Positions 17,373-26,872 of a stretch of DNA of 64,000 bases are shown here, piece after piece (the stretch's first letter is position 1; every line of letters starts with the position of its first letter). Both the position numbers and the translations under genes were made by a program. The stretch is from Ochrobactrum sp. BTU1 (lineage in GTDB: Bacteria; Pseudomonadota; Alphaproteobacteria; Rhizobiales; Rhizobiaceae), in assembly GCA_018798825.1 (NCBI GenBank), contig CP076355.1, forward strand, positions 650,001-714,000. Direction: 5' to 3'. The notes below the pieces were generated by a model. It did no database searches. It was not told the DNA's origin and was given only the letters and a program-made list of their open reading frames with translations.

Positions 17373-18692
17373 TCAGGCGCTCCGGGCCTGAGATGGTGTT
17401 GCAACGGATAAGGCTGGCAGTTCCAGATTGGCGCGGAAGTCAGAACCGATATAATCCGTATCAATCAACGACCGGCGTCGAAGCTCCGGGATCAGACCAT
17501 TTAAAAGTAAATCTTCCTGATCGGGATTACCAATGCCGTGCAGTGTGAGAACGTCAACAGCACCCTTATTGAAGCGTTCTTCAATCGCATCAACAAGTTG
17601 CTTCGGCGTACCTGCAATCGACCAATGGCCGGTTTCCTGTGCCTCAATAATCAACTGACGCAGGGTCAGACCTTCACGCGCATAGCGGCGGAAGACTTCG
17701 ACACGGCCCCGGCGGCGGTTAATGCTGGTGATTTCCGGCAGCAGGTTTTCCGGTAGAGACTTGTCGAGCGGCAGATCGCTCAGATCAATATGGCCGCCGA
17801 GCATATCTGCAAGTTTGACACGTCCCTGATCATAATCGATTGCCTCATGCTTGTCTTTCAGACGGCGAGCAACATCGGCTTCCGATGAGCCAATCAGCGA
17901 ATGAAGCGAGTTCATGATGAATGGCAGATTGTTGCCACGGCCAAACTGTGCCGCTCTGCGGCGCAGCTCGGTGGCAAAGGCCACAGCATCTTCGAGCTTC
18001 GGCTGCGATGTATAGACGACTTCAGCATAGCGGGCGCCAACGGTGACACCGGCGTCGGATTGGCCGGCCTGAAACTGAACCGGACGACCCTGCGGCAGAG
18101 GTGGCACATTCAGTGGCCCTTCTACGCTGAAATGCTTGCCACGATAGTTGATGGGGTGAAATTTTTCCGGGTGGACAGAGATATTACCCGACGCTTTGCG
18201 GGTGATCGCATCACGTTCATTTGCATCATAGAGCGCGTTCACGATCTCGATGAATTCCGCAGCCCGTTCATAGCGCTCTTCCGGACTTGGCAGATCGCCG
18301 CCGAAATTCTCTTCGCCGACCGAAGAGGTCACGGCATTCCAGCCCGTTCTGCCACCGCTCAAATGATCTAGCGTGCCGATCTGGCGTGCGAGATTGTAAG
18401 GATGCAGAAATGTCGTTGAGACGGTCGCAATAAGCCCGATATGCGATGTGGCATGTGCCAGCGCTGCGAGCGCGATAACCGGGTCTTGCGTGCCGGTCGT
18501 GCCCGCTAGACCCGCCGGATCAAGTTGCAGAAGGTCGGCAGTAAAAAGACCGGTGATTTTCTCGGCTTCAGCCTTCTTTGCCAACTCTATTGCGCGTTTG
18601 AACCCAAAGGTCTTGTCCTGGTCATTGTCCGCGGAAACAACGTTGCTGGCACCAAACAGGGTTTTCAAGCGGCGGGTGCGTGTTCTTGTCAT
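17373..18692 (-). CDS. NtaA/SnaA/DmoA-family FMN-dependent monooxygenase
   Basis: A 439-residue LLM monooxygenase with FTADLLQLDPAG, LSGGRTGWNAVTSSVGEENFGG and GRPVQFQAGQSDAGVTVGARYAEVVY. AGGAGA precedes the ATG. It follows the dipeptide-type transporter ATPase by about 70 bp (a palindromic repeat lies between) and is immediately followed by another LLM gene. Being part of an ABC operon suggests that its substrate is brought in by that transporter. It is clearly different from the 15989 enzyme, so the operon carries two activities and not a fresh duplicate. Confidence 0.9.
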   Translation of the reverse strand: MTRTRTRRLKTLFGASNVVSADNDQDKTFGFKRAIELAKKAEAEKITGLFTADLLQLDPAGLAGTTGTQDPVIALAALAHATSHIGLIATVSTTFLHPYNLARQIGTLDHLSGGRTGWNAVTSSVGEENFGGDLPSPEERYERAAEFIEIVNALYDANERDAITRKASGNISVHPEKFHPINYRGKHFSVEGPLNVPPLPQGRPVQFQAGQSDAGVTVGARYAEVVYTSQPKLEDAVAFATELRRRAAQFGRGNNLPFIMNSLHSLIGSSEADVARRLKDKHEAIDYDQGRVKLADMLGGHIDLSDLPLDKSLPENLLPEITSINRRRGRVEVFRRYAREGLTLRQLIIEAQETGHWSIAGTPKQLVDAIEERFNKGAVDVLTLHGIGNPDQEDLLLNGLIPELRRRSLIDTDYIGSDFRANLELPALSVATPSQARSA

Positions 18693-18709
18693 AGTGATCT
18701 CCTCAAGAA

Positions 18710-18753
18710 GCGCATGCCGAAACGTGTGAAACGGTTTTCGGACAAGATGCGCG
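18710..18753 (-). repeat. Palindromic repeat between ATPase and LLM genes
   Basis: On the minus strand this reads CGCGCATCTTGTCCGAAAAC... closing with ...TTTCGGCATGCGC. It is an imperfect member of the same hairpin family as 8264-8304, within the transcribed operon, and could stabilise or attenuate the mRNA. Confidence 0.7.
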
Positions 18754-18765
18754 TTAAATAGTAAT

Positions 18766-20400
18766 TCAGGCCGCGCTTATCGTTGGAACGGCATCCAGCA
18801 GGGCGCGTGTGTAATTGTGCTGTGGTTGGGAAAAGACGCGTTCAACAGCGCCGCTTTCAACGATGCGACCGTCCTTCATCACCAGAACGCGGTCTGTCAG
18901 ATGATGGACGACGCCAAGGTCGTGCGAAATGAACAGAAGCGATGTGCCTGAAGCTGCTTGTAGCTCAGCCAGAAGGTCGAGGACCTGTGCCTGCACCGAT
19001 ACATCAAGCGCGCTTACAGGCTCATCGGCGACTAGCAATTTCGGGCGCGGTGCAAAGGCACGCGCGATGGCGACGCGCTGGCGCTGACCGCCCGACAATT
19101 CACGGGGATAGCGCTTGAGAAACTGCGCCCCCAGACGCACCGCATCCAGCACTTCCACCACGCGCTTGCGGCGTTCATCACCATAGATATGAACGGAATC
19201 AAGGCTTTCACCGACGATCTTTTCAACCGTGTAACGCGGATCGAACGAACTGAGCGCATCCTGCGCAATCAGTTGCATATGCGCACGCTGTGCGCGGCGT
19301 TGCTCCTCGCGCAGATTGCTCCAGAGTCTGCCATCAATATGTACCGTACCCTGGTCGGGTTCAGTTAACCCCAGAACGATCTTCGCGACGGTGGTTTTGC
19401 CAGAGCCGGATTCCCCAACAATGCCGAGCGCTTCGCCAGCTTTCAACGAGAATGAGACATCATTGACGGCCAAAGGCGTGTTTGCTTTGCCATAATGTTT
19501 GAACAACCCTTTGGCTTCCAGAACATTAGTGCTCTCATCGATGCGCTTTGCTGGTAGGGCCACCCTGACTTGCGGTTGGTGCGGCTGTGCTGGCGATAGC
19601 CGGTAGCCGCGCGAACCTGCCGATGGCACGGCTTCGAGCAAATGTCGCGTATAGGCTTCCTTCGGCGCATTGAGGATCTGGTTAGTCGGGCCTTCCTCAA
19701 CGATGCGGCCATTGTGCATGACCAGAACGCGATCGGCCAGCCTTGAGACAACAGCAAGGTCATGGCTAATCAGCAGAAGTGTGTGTCCCGCTTGGCGTCG
19801 CTCCGCAAAAAGATCGAGGATCTGCTTCTGAACCGTCGCGTCAAGCGCTGTGGTCGGTTCGTCGGCAATGAGCAGTGACGGCGAGCGTGCAACCGCTGTT
19901 GCGATCAGTGCGCGTTGCCGCAAACCGCCGGAAAGCTGATGTGGATATTGCAGCAATCTGCGATCAGGGTCGGGAATGCCGACCGAGCGCAGCAATGCCT
20001 TGCTGCGATCCGTGACATCCGGCCTTCGGAAGAAGCCCTTGACGCCGAAGGCATCGGAAAGCTGTTGCGAGATACGACGTAGCGGATCGAGCGATACCAG
20101 CGCGTCCTGCAGGACAAAACCGATTTTGTTGCCGCGCAAACCCCGCCATTCCTTATCGCGGTAATCAAGGACACTCAGACCATCGATCTCGAAAAGGTCA
20201 GCCTTGACGATAGCGCTCGGGCCTGAAAGTCCGATCAGTGCTCGTGCGGTCACTGACTTGCCGGAACCGGATTCCCCGACCAGCGCCACTGTCTCGCCGG
20301 GATGAATGGTCAGATCAATGCCTTCGACAACTTTCACCAACTGATCATCGCGCTGAAAGCTGATGGACAGATTGCGGATTTCAACAAGCGGCGTTGTCAT
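18766..20400 (-). CDS. Dipeptide/oligopeptide-type ABC transporter, fused double ATP-binding protein (DppD-DppF)
   Basis: A 544-residue protein made of two ATPase domains in tandem. The first has Walker [12 protein letters not shown] near residue 40, signature LSGGLRQRALIA and [12 protein letters not shown]. The second has GESGSGKTTVAK near residue 330, signature LSGGQRQRVAIAR and LLVADEPVSALD. The extra C-terminal motif following each domain is typical of Opp/Dpp/Nik ATPases. It overlaps the DppC-like gene as ATGA, with GGAGG upstream. It powers the importer made with the two permeases and the two binding proteins encoded upstream on this strand. Confidence 0.94.
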   Translation of the reverse strand: MTTPLVEIRNLSISFQRDDQLVKVVEGIDLTIHPGETVALVGESGSGKSVTARALIGLSGPSAIVKADLFEIDGLSVLDYRDKEWRGLRGNKIGFVLQDALVSLDPLRRISQQLSDAFGVKGFFRRPDVTDRSKALLRSVGIPDPDRRLLQYPHQLSGGLRQRALIATAVARSPSLLIADEPTTALDATVQKQILDLFAERRQAGHTLLLISHDLAVVSRLADRVLVMHNGRIVEEGPTNQILNAPKEAYTRHLLEAVPSAGSRGYRLSPAQPHQPQVRVALPAKRIDESTNVLEAKGLFKHYGKANTPLAVNDVSFSLKAGEALGIVGESGSGKTTVAKIVLGLTEPDQGTVHIDGRLWSNLREEQRRAQRAHMQLIAQDALSSFDPRYTVEKIVGESLDSVHIYGDERRKRVVEVLDAVRLGAQFLKRYPRELSGGQRQRVAIARAFAPRPKLLVADEPVSALDVSVQAQVLDLLAELQAASGTSLLFISHDLGVVHHLTDRVLVMKDGRIVESGAVERVFSQPQHNYTRALLDAVPTISAA

Positions 20401-21284
20401 GACTGCCTCCGGCCTTCAAAGGCAAGCTGCCAGCGGCGTCCGAGAATGCTGATCGATATAACGGTGAGCGTGATCGCAAGGCCGGGCCAGACACCAATCC
20501 ACCAAGCAACACGCAGATAATTGCGCGCTTCTGACAGCATCGCGCCCCATTCGGGTGCTGGTGGTTGCGGTCCCATGCCAAGAAAGCTCAAGCCCGCAGC
20601 ACTGATGATAGCTGTGCCAAGCCCGATGGTTGCCAAAATCGGAACCTGTGCAATGGCGTGGGGCAATATGTGTCGCAGCACGAGGATGTGACGCTTCAGC
20701 CCAAATGTTTTCGCCTGTTCGACATAACCGCTTTGCGCAATAACGAAGGTCTGCGCGCGCACGACGCGGGCGAAACGCGGAATGATGGCAACCCCAAGCG
20801 CAAAGATCAGATTGACGGTGCCCGGTCCTGTGAACGAGATGAAAACAAGAGCCAGCAGAAGATCGGGAAACGAAGACACCACATCGAGAAAGCGGGAAAT
20901 TGCTTCATCAATCAGGCCGCGCGATAGTCCAGCCAACAGCCCCAAAATCGAGCCAGCGATAGCACCGATAGCCACAGCGCTAAAGCCGATCAGAACGGAA
21001 TAGCGCGCACCGTGAACCACGCGTGAAAACACGTCGCGGCCCAAATGATCGGTGCCAAACCAATGTTCTGCAGAAGGCGGCAATTGTGCCTGTAGCGGAT
21101 CTGCCAGCAATGGATCAGCTGTTGTGAGTAAACCCGGCCAGAGCGTTGCAACGGCAACTAGTGTTAGAAAGAGTGATGGCAATGCAAGTGCGGGGCGTGA
21201 AGCAACCAATCGGGTCAGATCACGTAAGCTTGTGCCAGCCGGTTTTGCCGTCGAGTGTGTTTCAAGTGCGGGGGTGACACTCAT
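20397..21284 (-). CDS. ABC transporter permease, DppC type
   Basis: A 295-residue inner-membrane permease with a cytosolic N-terminus, about six helices, the HWFGTDHLGRDVFSRV motif that marks DppC/OppC proteins, and an EAA-type loop around AKTFGLKRHILVLRHILPHA. SFLGMGPQPPAPEWGAML is the usual C-terminal family motif. It starts three bases after the DppB-like gene ends and overlaps the ATPase gene. It pairs with the DppB-type subunit to form the channel. Confidence 0.94.
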   Translation of the reverse strand: MSVTPALETHSTAKPAGTSLRDLTRLVASRPALALPSLFLTLVAVATLWPGLLTTADPLLADPLQAQLPPSAEHWFGTDHLGRDVFSRVVHGARYSVLIGFSAVAIGAIAGSILGLLAGLSRGLIDEAISRFLDVVSSFPDLLLALVFISFTGPGTVNLIFALGVAIIPRFARVVRAQTFVIAQSGYVEQAKTFGLKRHILVLRHILPHAIAQVPILATIGLGTAIISAAGLSFLGMGPQPPAPEWGAMLSEARNYLRVAWWIGVWPGLAITLTVISISILGRRWQLAFEGRRQS

Positions 21285-21287
21285 GAT

Positions 21288-22295
21288 CTATCTCCGGCCT
21301 TCGGTTCTCAGGCGCGGATCAATCAGCAGATAGAGCACATCAACGATGGTGCTCATCACCACATATATAAACGCCGAGAAAATAGCGACAGCCAGCACCA
21401 CCGGCAGGTCGTGATAAAGCACTGCATCAACCGTGATGCGGCCAAGACCGGGACGCCCGAAGACGGCTTCGGTAATAACAGCGCCTGAAAGGAGTCCACC
21501 AATCAGCCAGCCGGTCAGTGTCACTGCGGGCAGCGATGCGTGGCGCAAACCATGTCTCAAACGCAGCACAAGATTGCTGGTCCCCCAACTGCGCACTGTG
21601 AGCGCAAAGGGTTCTTCCAGCGCGCGTTCCAGACCTTCGCGCAAAACCTGTCCAATGACCGCGCCTAAAGACAAACCAAGCGATAGAGCTGGAAGAACGA
21701 GTGCTGCGAAATTCCTGTCCCCCGACACCGGAAACAGCTTGAGAGTGAAGGAGAAGACGAAGAGCAAAACGATGCCAAGCCAGAAGGATGGCGTTGAAAT
21801 CAGCACAAGTTCTGTGCCGGCCGCGATTGAGCGCGGCAGCTTTTTACCGGCTGTCAAAACAGCGCTGCCCACAGCAAAGACGATTGCCACAAAGAGCGCG
21901 GAACCCGCGAGCTTTAGCGTCGGCCACATCTGCGAAAACAACAGCTGTGAAACGTCTGTCTGCAGATAATAGGAACGGCCAAAATCGCCATGCAGAATAC
22001 GTCCGAGATAGGACAGGTATTGCATGAAGATTGGATCATCCAGCCCCCATTCAGCGCGAATGGCAGCTTCGACTTCAGGCGTGCGTAACTGCTCGCCAAT
22101 CAGTATGCTGACGATGTCGCCGGGTGCCAAATGGACGCTGATGAAGCTCAGGGTGATTGCCGCCCAAAGAACCAGCAGGCCTGAGCTTATGCGCAGGGTG
22201 ATTTGTCCCGTAAGGCTGTTCCGCGGAACTCCGAAACGCCGGGGCAACCAGCTTGCGGGTGCGCGACCGATGGTCGTGGTATTTTCAGCATCCAT
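21288..22295 (-). CDS. ABC transporter permease, DppB type
   Basis: A 335-residue permease with a typical N-terminal transmembrane helix and the LAPGDIVSILIGEQ segment of DppB/OppB proteins, then DFGRSYYLQTDVSQLL, an EAA region and the family end AVLYHDLPVVLAVAIFSA followed by LIDPRLR. A GGAG site precedes the ATG. It lies 42 bp after the binding-protein gene and 3 bp before the DppC-like gene, so it is clearly one operon. Confidence 0.93.
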   Translation of the reverse strand: MDAENTTTIGRAPASWLPRRFGVPRNSLTGQITLRISSGLLVLWAAITLSFISVHLAPGDIVSILIGEQLRTPEVEAAIRAEWGLDDPIFMQYLSYLGRILHGDFGRSYYLQTDVSQLLFSQMWPTLKLAGSALFVAIVFAVGSAVLTAGKKLPRSIAAGTELVLISTPSFWLGIVLLFVFSFTLKLFPVSGDRNFAALVLPALSLGLSLGAVIGQVLREGLERALEEPFALTVRSWGTSNLVLRLRHGLRHASLPAVTLTGWLIGGLLSGAVITEAVFGRPGLGRITVDAVLYHDLPVVLAVAIFSAFIYVVMSTIVDVLYLLIDPRLRTEGRR

Positions 22296-22337
22296 GATCT
22301 GTAGCTCCTCTGTGCCGAAGTCCGCAGGACGGCGTGT

Positions 22338-23960
22338 TTATTCGCTGCGCCAGATGTCGTAAGCGCTTTCAGGAAGTTGCTTGAATGGGCGGAAGCTGAT
22401 GCCTTTGACATAGCTTGCAGCTGCAACCTGATCTTCAGGCTCGTAAAGCGGCAAGGCATAGGCCTGATCCAAAATGGCGAAGTTTTGCAGCTTGCTGTAA
22501 AGCTCAAACCGTTTGGTCTGATCGAGCGTTGAGGCGGCTTCATTCAGCCATTGCGCTAATTCAGGTGCTGAAGCGCGGCTGTAATTGATGTAACCGCCCT
22601 TATCGAGTGGCAGGTAATGCAGCTCGATATCGATAGCGTCGGTTGGCGTGTTGGAATTGGCAATCGAGCCAAATTCGCCAGTCTTTCGGCGATCTGTGTA
22701 GGTTCCGGCATCCACATAAACGATCTTGAGATCAATGCCCGCACTCTGGCGCGCCTGCGCCTGCAAAGCCTGCAAGAGAACGTCGCGCTGGTCGCGCACT
22801 GTTGCCTGTGCCTGAATAACTTCGATGGTCAGCGGCTTGCCATCCTTGGTGCGGAAGCCTTCCGCATTGCGTTCCGTCCAGCCCGCTTCATCAAGAAGCT
22901 TGTTGGCAAGCTCTGGATTTGCACCGTATTTTCCTTCGATACTTTTATCGTAGAACTGCGGATCAATAGGCGAGGTGATGCCCCATGCGCGGGTGCGTTC
23001 CCCGCGATAGACAGACTTGAGAACGGCATCGACATCAATGGCTGCAACCAGCGCTTTGCGAACATTAAGCTCCTGCGTCGGCCCCCATTCGACATTGAGG
23101 AAAAGCGAATAAGGTGTGCCGGTATTCAAAGCCGTCTGATAGGTGAAATCAGGATTGTCCTTGAACAAGGCCGCATCATTGCCGGAAACACCTTCAATGA
23201 CATCAACCTGACCAGACGTGAGAGCGCCGGTTCTGACCGAGGACTCGCCCAGGAAACGGTAGGTCACTTCATCCAGATAGGCTGGACCCTGATGAGCAGC
23301 ATTTGCCGGTGCCCAGTTGTAATCCGGGTTTTTTGCGAAGTTGAGTTCCTGTCCTTTGGCATAGCGCTTCAAAATGAAAGGACCGGTTCCTGCAATCTGA
23401 GGTCCGCCGGATTTGATTTCTTCAGATTTGAATGCAGCAGGCGAGAGAATTTCCAGGCTGGCAATATAATCGAGAAATGGCGCGTAAATGCCTTTGAGCG
23501 TGAAACTGACGGTGTTTTCGTCAAGCGCTTTCGCTTCTGCAATGCGCGACACTGGCCCGGTGCTTGTGCTGCCGGAATAGGCCGGGTCTTTGAGCGCTGT
23601 AATGTTGGCAACGACCGCTTCCGCATTGAATTTCTCGCCGTCCGTAAACTTCACATCATCGCGTAGCGTGAATGTGTAGGTTTTACCGTCGTCCGAAATC
23701 TTATGATCTTTCGCAAGCCAAGATACATAACCGCCGTCAGCGGTGCGTGCGAGCAGCGATTCATAAGCATTGCGCAGCAGAAGTTTGGTTTTGTCCTGAC
23801 CATTGAGTTGCGGATTGAGCGTTGCAGGCTGGGTTTCAACGCCCCAGACCAGCTTGCCACCTTCAACGGGTTTGGCGTCTTCCGCGAAGGCCATTTTTGG
23901 CAGTGCGACCGCTGCGAAAACTGCGGTTCCGAGTGTCAGGAAATATCGGCGATTAAGCAT
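22338..23960 (-). CDS. Oligopeptide-type ABC transporter substrate-binding protein, copy 2
   Basis: A 540-residue family-5 solute-binding protein. The open frame runs to 24473, but the upstream part overlaps the neighbouring paralogue in another frame; ATG 23960, with GAGAG upstream, gives a signal peptide (MLNRRYFLTLGTAVF..., ending near MAFA). Core signatures: GGKLVWGVETQPATLNPQLN, TFTLRDDVKFTDG and GTGPFILKRY. It is highly similar to the preceding gene (23989-25620), so the pair arose by tandem duplication. The twin arginines (NRRYFL) hint that the leader might be Tat-compatible, though Sec export is usual in this family. Confidence 0.92.
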   Translation of the reverse strand: MLNRRYFLTLGTAVFAAVALPKMAFAEDAKPVEGGKLVWGVETQPATLNPQLNGQDKTKLLLRNAYESLLARTADGGYVSWLAKDHKISDDGKTYTFTLRDDVKFTDGEKFNAEAVVANITALKDPAYSGSTSTGPVSRIAEAKALDENTVSFTLKGIYAPFLDYIASLEILSPAAFKSEEIKSGGPQIAGTGPFILKRYAKGQELNFAKNPDYNWAPANAAHQGPAYLDEVTYRFLGESSVRTGALTSGQVDVIEGVSGNDAALFKDNPDFTYQTALNTGTPYSLFLNVEWGPTQELNVRKALVAAIDVDAVLKSVYRGERTRAWGITSPIDPQFYDKSIEGKYGANPELANKLLDEAGWTERNAEGFRTKDGKPLTIEVIQAQATVRDQRDVLLQALQAQARQSAGIDLKIVYVDAGTYTDRRKTGEFGSIANSNTPTDAIDIELHYLPLDKGGYINYSRASAPELAQWLNEAASTLDQTKRFELYSKLQNFAILDQAYALPLYEPEDQVAAASYVKGISFRPFKQLPESAYDIWRSE

Positions 23961-23988
23961 GTATCGGTCTCTCGTAAGAAGGATGAAA

Positions 23989-25620
23989 TTAATCTTGAAG
24001 CCAAATGTCGTAGGCGCTTTCCGGAAGTCGCTTGAAAGGGCGGAAACCAATGCCTTGAACGCGGGTTGATGCGACGATTTGATCGGCTGGCACGTAGAGC
24101 GGCAGGCCATAGGCCTGTTCGAGCAGCGCAAAACGTTGCAATTCTGCGTAAGTCTCAAAGCGCTTTTTGGGATCGAGCGTGGAAGCGCCTTGGTCCAGCC
24201 ATTGGGAGACTTTGGGGTCTTCTGTTCGGCTATAGTTGATCGAACCGCCCTTATCGCGTGGCAGATAATGGAAATAGATGGTGACGCCATTTTCTTGCGT
24301 CGTAGTCGAGTTTGGAATGATGCCGTATTCACCGTCTTTCTGACGGCTGGAATAGGTGCCCGCATCGACATATTGCAGTGCAATATCGATGCCCGCATTC
24401 TGTCGGGCCTGGGCCTGTACCGCCTGTAACAGAATATCTCGCTGGTCGCGCACGGTGGATTGTGACTGCACAACCTCGATTGTCAGACGTTTACCGTCTT
24501 TGGTGCGGAAGCCGTCGGCATCGCGTTCCGTCCAACCCGCGTCATCGAGAAGCTTATTGGCAAGTTCTGGATTAAACCCGTAAGTGCCTTCAATCGACTT
24601 GTCATAAAAGTCAGTGTCAGCGGGCGTAAGAATGCCCCAAGCACGTTCGCGTTCACCGCGATAAACCGACTGAATAATGCGTTCGACATCGACGGCAGCC
24701 AACACTGCTTTACGGACATTGACGTCGGAAGTGGGTTCGCGGGTGATATTGAGATAGAGCGTATAAGGCGTTCCTGTGTTGATTGAAGTCTGGTAGCTAA
24801 ATTCCGGGTTATCTTTGAAAAGTTGCGCATCGTTGCCGGAGATGCCTTCTGCGGCATCAATCTGCCCGGAAGTAAGTGCGCCGATACGCACTGAGGATTC
24901 AGGCAGGAAACGATAGGTCACATCATCGAGATAAGCCGGCCCTTGATGCGCGGCATTTTGGGGCGCCCAATTATAATCCGGGTTTTTAACGAAACGGATT
25001 TCCTGACCCTTGATATAACGGTCGATAACAAAGGGGCCGGTTCCTGCGACTTCTGTTCCACCAGCCTTCAGCTGTGTAGACTCGAATGCTTTGGGCGAGA
25101 TCAGTTCAATGCCAGCCGCACCATCCAGAAATGGTGCGTAAACGCGGTCGAGTTTTATAACGACAGTCAGTGGATCAACGGCCGTGACTTCGCTGACACG
25201 CGCGACATGGCCCGCACTGATGCTTCCAGAATAAGTGGGTTCTTTGAGTTTGCTAAAGTTGAGAGCAACAGCCGCCGCATCGAATTTTTCACCATCCGAA
25301 AACTTCACGCCGTCGCGTAGTTTAAACGTGTAGGTTTTGCCGTCTTCAGAAACTTCATAGCTCTTGGCGAGCCACGGCACATAACCACCCTCCGGTGTGC
25401 GGGCCAAAAGGGATTCATAGGTGTTGCGCAAAATGAGCTTGGCTTTGGCCTGACCGTTCAAATGGGGGTTAAGTGTGCTTGGTTCTGTCTCCACGCCCCA
25501 TGTGAGAGAACCACCGCTGACGGGTTCAGCATTCGCTTTGGCTGAAGTGATTTCGGCTCCAGCAGCAATGATCAGAGTAAGGGCGCTGGCGCCAGCCAGG
25601 AAAGCTCGTCTTGTTACCAC
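23989..25620 (-). CDS. Oligopeptide-type ABC transporter substrate-binding protein, copy 1
   Basis: A 543-residue family-5 binding protein starting at GTG 25620 (V-T-R-R-A-F-L-A-G-A-S-A), a leader with twin arginines and a hydrophobic core ending near ANA. Shared motifs with its neighbour include SLTWGVETEPSTLNPHLNGQ, TFKLRDGVKFSDGEKFDA and GTGPFVIDRYIKGQE. It is 28 bp upstream of the second copy and 33 bp after the CmoO-like LLM gene. Related proteins carry peptides, nickel or opine-like and other small amino-acid derivatives; the operon's monooxygenases argue for a sulfur- or nitrogen-containing organic compound. Confidence 0.92.
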   Translation of the reverse strand: MVTRRAFLAGASALTLIIAAGAEITSAKANAEPVSGGSLTWGVETEPSTLNPHLNGQAKAKLILRNTYESLLARTPEGGYVPWLAKSYEVSEDGKTYTFKLRDGVKFSDGEKFDAAAVALNFSKLKEPTYSGSISAGHVARVSEVTAVDPLTVVIKLDRVYAPFLDGAAGIELISPKAFESTQLKAGGTEVAGTGPFVIDRYIKGQEIRFVKNPDYNWAPQNAAHQGPAYLDDVTYRFLPESSVRIGALTSGQIDAAEGISGNDAQLFKDNPEFSYQTSINTGTPYTLYLNITREPTSDVNVRKAVLAAVDVERIIQSVYRGERERAWGILTPADTDFYDKSIEGTYGFNPELANKLLDDAGWTERDADGFRTKDGKRLTIEVVQSQSTVRDQRDILLQAVQAQARQNAGIDIALQYVDAGTYSSRQKDGEYGIIPNSTTTQENGVTIYFHYLPRDKGGSINYSRTEDPKVSQWLDQGASTLDPKKRFETYAELQRFALLEQAYGLPLYVPADQIVASTRVQGIGFRPFKRLPESAYDIWLQD

Positions 25621-25653
25621 GTTAAATATCCAGTGTCGGGAAATTGGGAGAGT

Positions 25654-26655
25654 TTATGCCGCGATTGCCGGGCGATTATTGGCGAGCAGCTCAATGGTTT
25701 TTAGGCGATGGCTGCCTTCTGAAACAGGACAGTCGACAACGAACTCGGCGATGCCCAACTCCCGATGCAGGCGTTGAAGTTCACTGTGAACATGCAAGGC
25801 TGTGCCACGGTTCACGCGAGGCGTGCGCTCTTCAATGCTGTATTGTGTGGCACCCGCCTGTCGCACATATTCAAGCGCCTGTTCGTGACTGCCGACATTG
25901 ACTGGCTGCAGGCCTTCGACCGCAACACGGAAGCGGCGAATATCACCAGCCAGTTTTTCCGCCTCGGTTTCGCTCTCAGCAACAATAACGCTGACCGCTA
26001 AAATGGCAGGGCGGTTCGCAATTGTCCGATAGGCTTCAACTGCTTCTTTGATGGCTGCCGGGTCGCCTTGAATATGTCCGGCATACACGAAGTTCCAATC
26101 GAGCCGCGCCGCAAGTTCAGCGCTTTCGACGCTCGCACCCAGCAGGAAACGTTCAGGTTTTTGCGGCGGAACCGGATAGGCGGCAATGCCGTTTTCATCA
26201 TCTGATTTCTCTGAACCATGATCGAGAAAGCCATCAAGCTCTGCAAGTTGCTGTTTAAAGGATGGTTTTCGGTCCGGGTCATAAGCCCCTTGCAGTGCGC
26301 GGGTTGACAGCGGCAAGCCACCCGGCGCTTTTCCGACGCCCAAATCGACCCGTCCCGGGGCAAGTGATGCAAGCAGATTGAAGTTCTCAGCGACTTTATA
26401 CGCGCTGAAATGCTGCAGCATCACACCGCCCGAACCAATCCGGATATGATGGGTATGAGCCAACAAAAAGCCGATCAGTACCTCCGGTGACGAACTGGCA
26501 AGCCCCGGTGAGTTGTGGTGCTCTGCCACCCAGAAACGATGAAAGCCTGCTGCTTCTGCTTTCTGCGCAAGCTTTATCGTGCGGGTCAGCGCCGCCTGGG
26601 CTGCTTCGCCGTCATGAATGGGACTTTTATCGAGAAAACTGAGCGCGTAGGGCAT
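25654..26655 (-). CDS. LLM class flavin-dependent oxidoreductase, MsnO8/CmoO-like, second copy
   Basis: A 333-residue paralogue of the protein at 2105-3106: MPYALSFLDKSPIHDGE, RFWVAEHHNSPGLASSSPEVL, RIGSGGVMLQHFSAYKVAENF and GVGKAPGGLPLSTRALQG. A GAGGATCAA leader precedes the ATG. It is the first gene of the eight-gene minus-strand operon of module 2. Its presence in both modules with a cognate GNAT supports a repeated biochemical scheme. Length, motifs and start agree fully with the module 1 copy. Confidence 0.9.
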   Translation of the reverse strand: MPYALSFLDKSPIHDGEAAQAALTRTIKLAQKAEAAGFHRFWVAEHHNSPGLASSSPEVLIGFLLAHTHHIRIGSGGVMLQHFSAYKVAENFNLLASLAPGRVDLGVGKAPGGLPLSTRALQGAYDPDRKPSFKQQLAELDGFLDHGSEKSDDENGIAAYPVPPQKPERFLLGASVESAELAARLDWNFVYAGHIQGDPAAIKEAVEAYRTIANRPAILAVSVIVAESETEAEKLAGDIRRFRVAVEGLQPVNVGSHEQALEYVRQAGATQYSIEERTPRVNRGTALHVHSELQRLHRELGIAEFVVDCPVSEGSHRLKTIELLANNRPAIAA

Positions 26656-26872
26656 TTGATCCTCACCAACAACTTCAATGAGGAGACAATCTATGTTTTT
26701 TGTAGAATATTAATCGAGCAACGATCTTCCAATATTTGCACGCTCATTAAACGTTCATGCCGTGCAAACGTGCGAGCAAAGAGGCACCGTTAAGGAGAGA
26801 TACTGTTCGATGGCAGCTTTATGCTTCCACTCAACACAAGTCGGACAGGATTTGTTTCAGCGGAGGCTTTCT
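26656..26872. promoter_or_regulatory. Divergent promoter region of module 2
   Basis: A 217-bp gap between the eight-gene minus-strand operon and the five-gene plus-strand operon, so both promoters must be here. It contains an A+T-rich tract (TTTTTTGTAGAATATTAATC, 26694-26713). No dedicated regulator gene lies next to it. I see no operator that I can name. Confidence 0.6.

Noticed and set aside
22617..23666. A 349-codon plus-strand frame opposite a binding-protein gene
   Set aside because: It has no family resemblance and no ribosome site, and lies wholly inside a gene with strong homology on the other strand.
23961..24473. A 171-residue N-terminal extension of the binding protein at 22338-23960
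   Set aside because: It overlaps the end of the paralogous gene in another frame. The true start is ATG 23960, which begins a signal peptide after a ribosome site.
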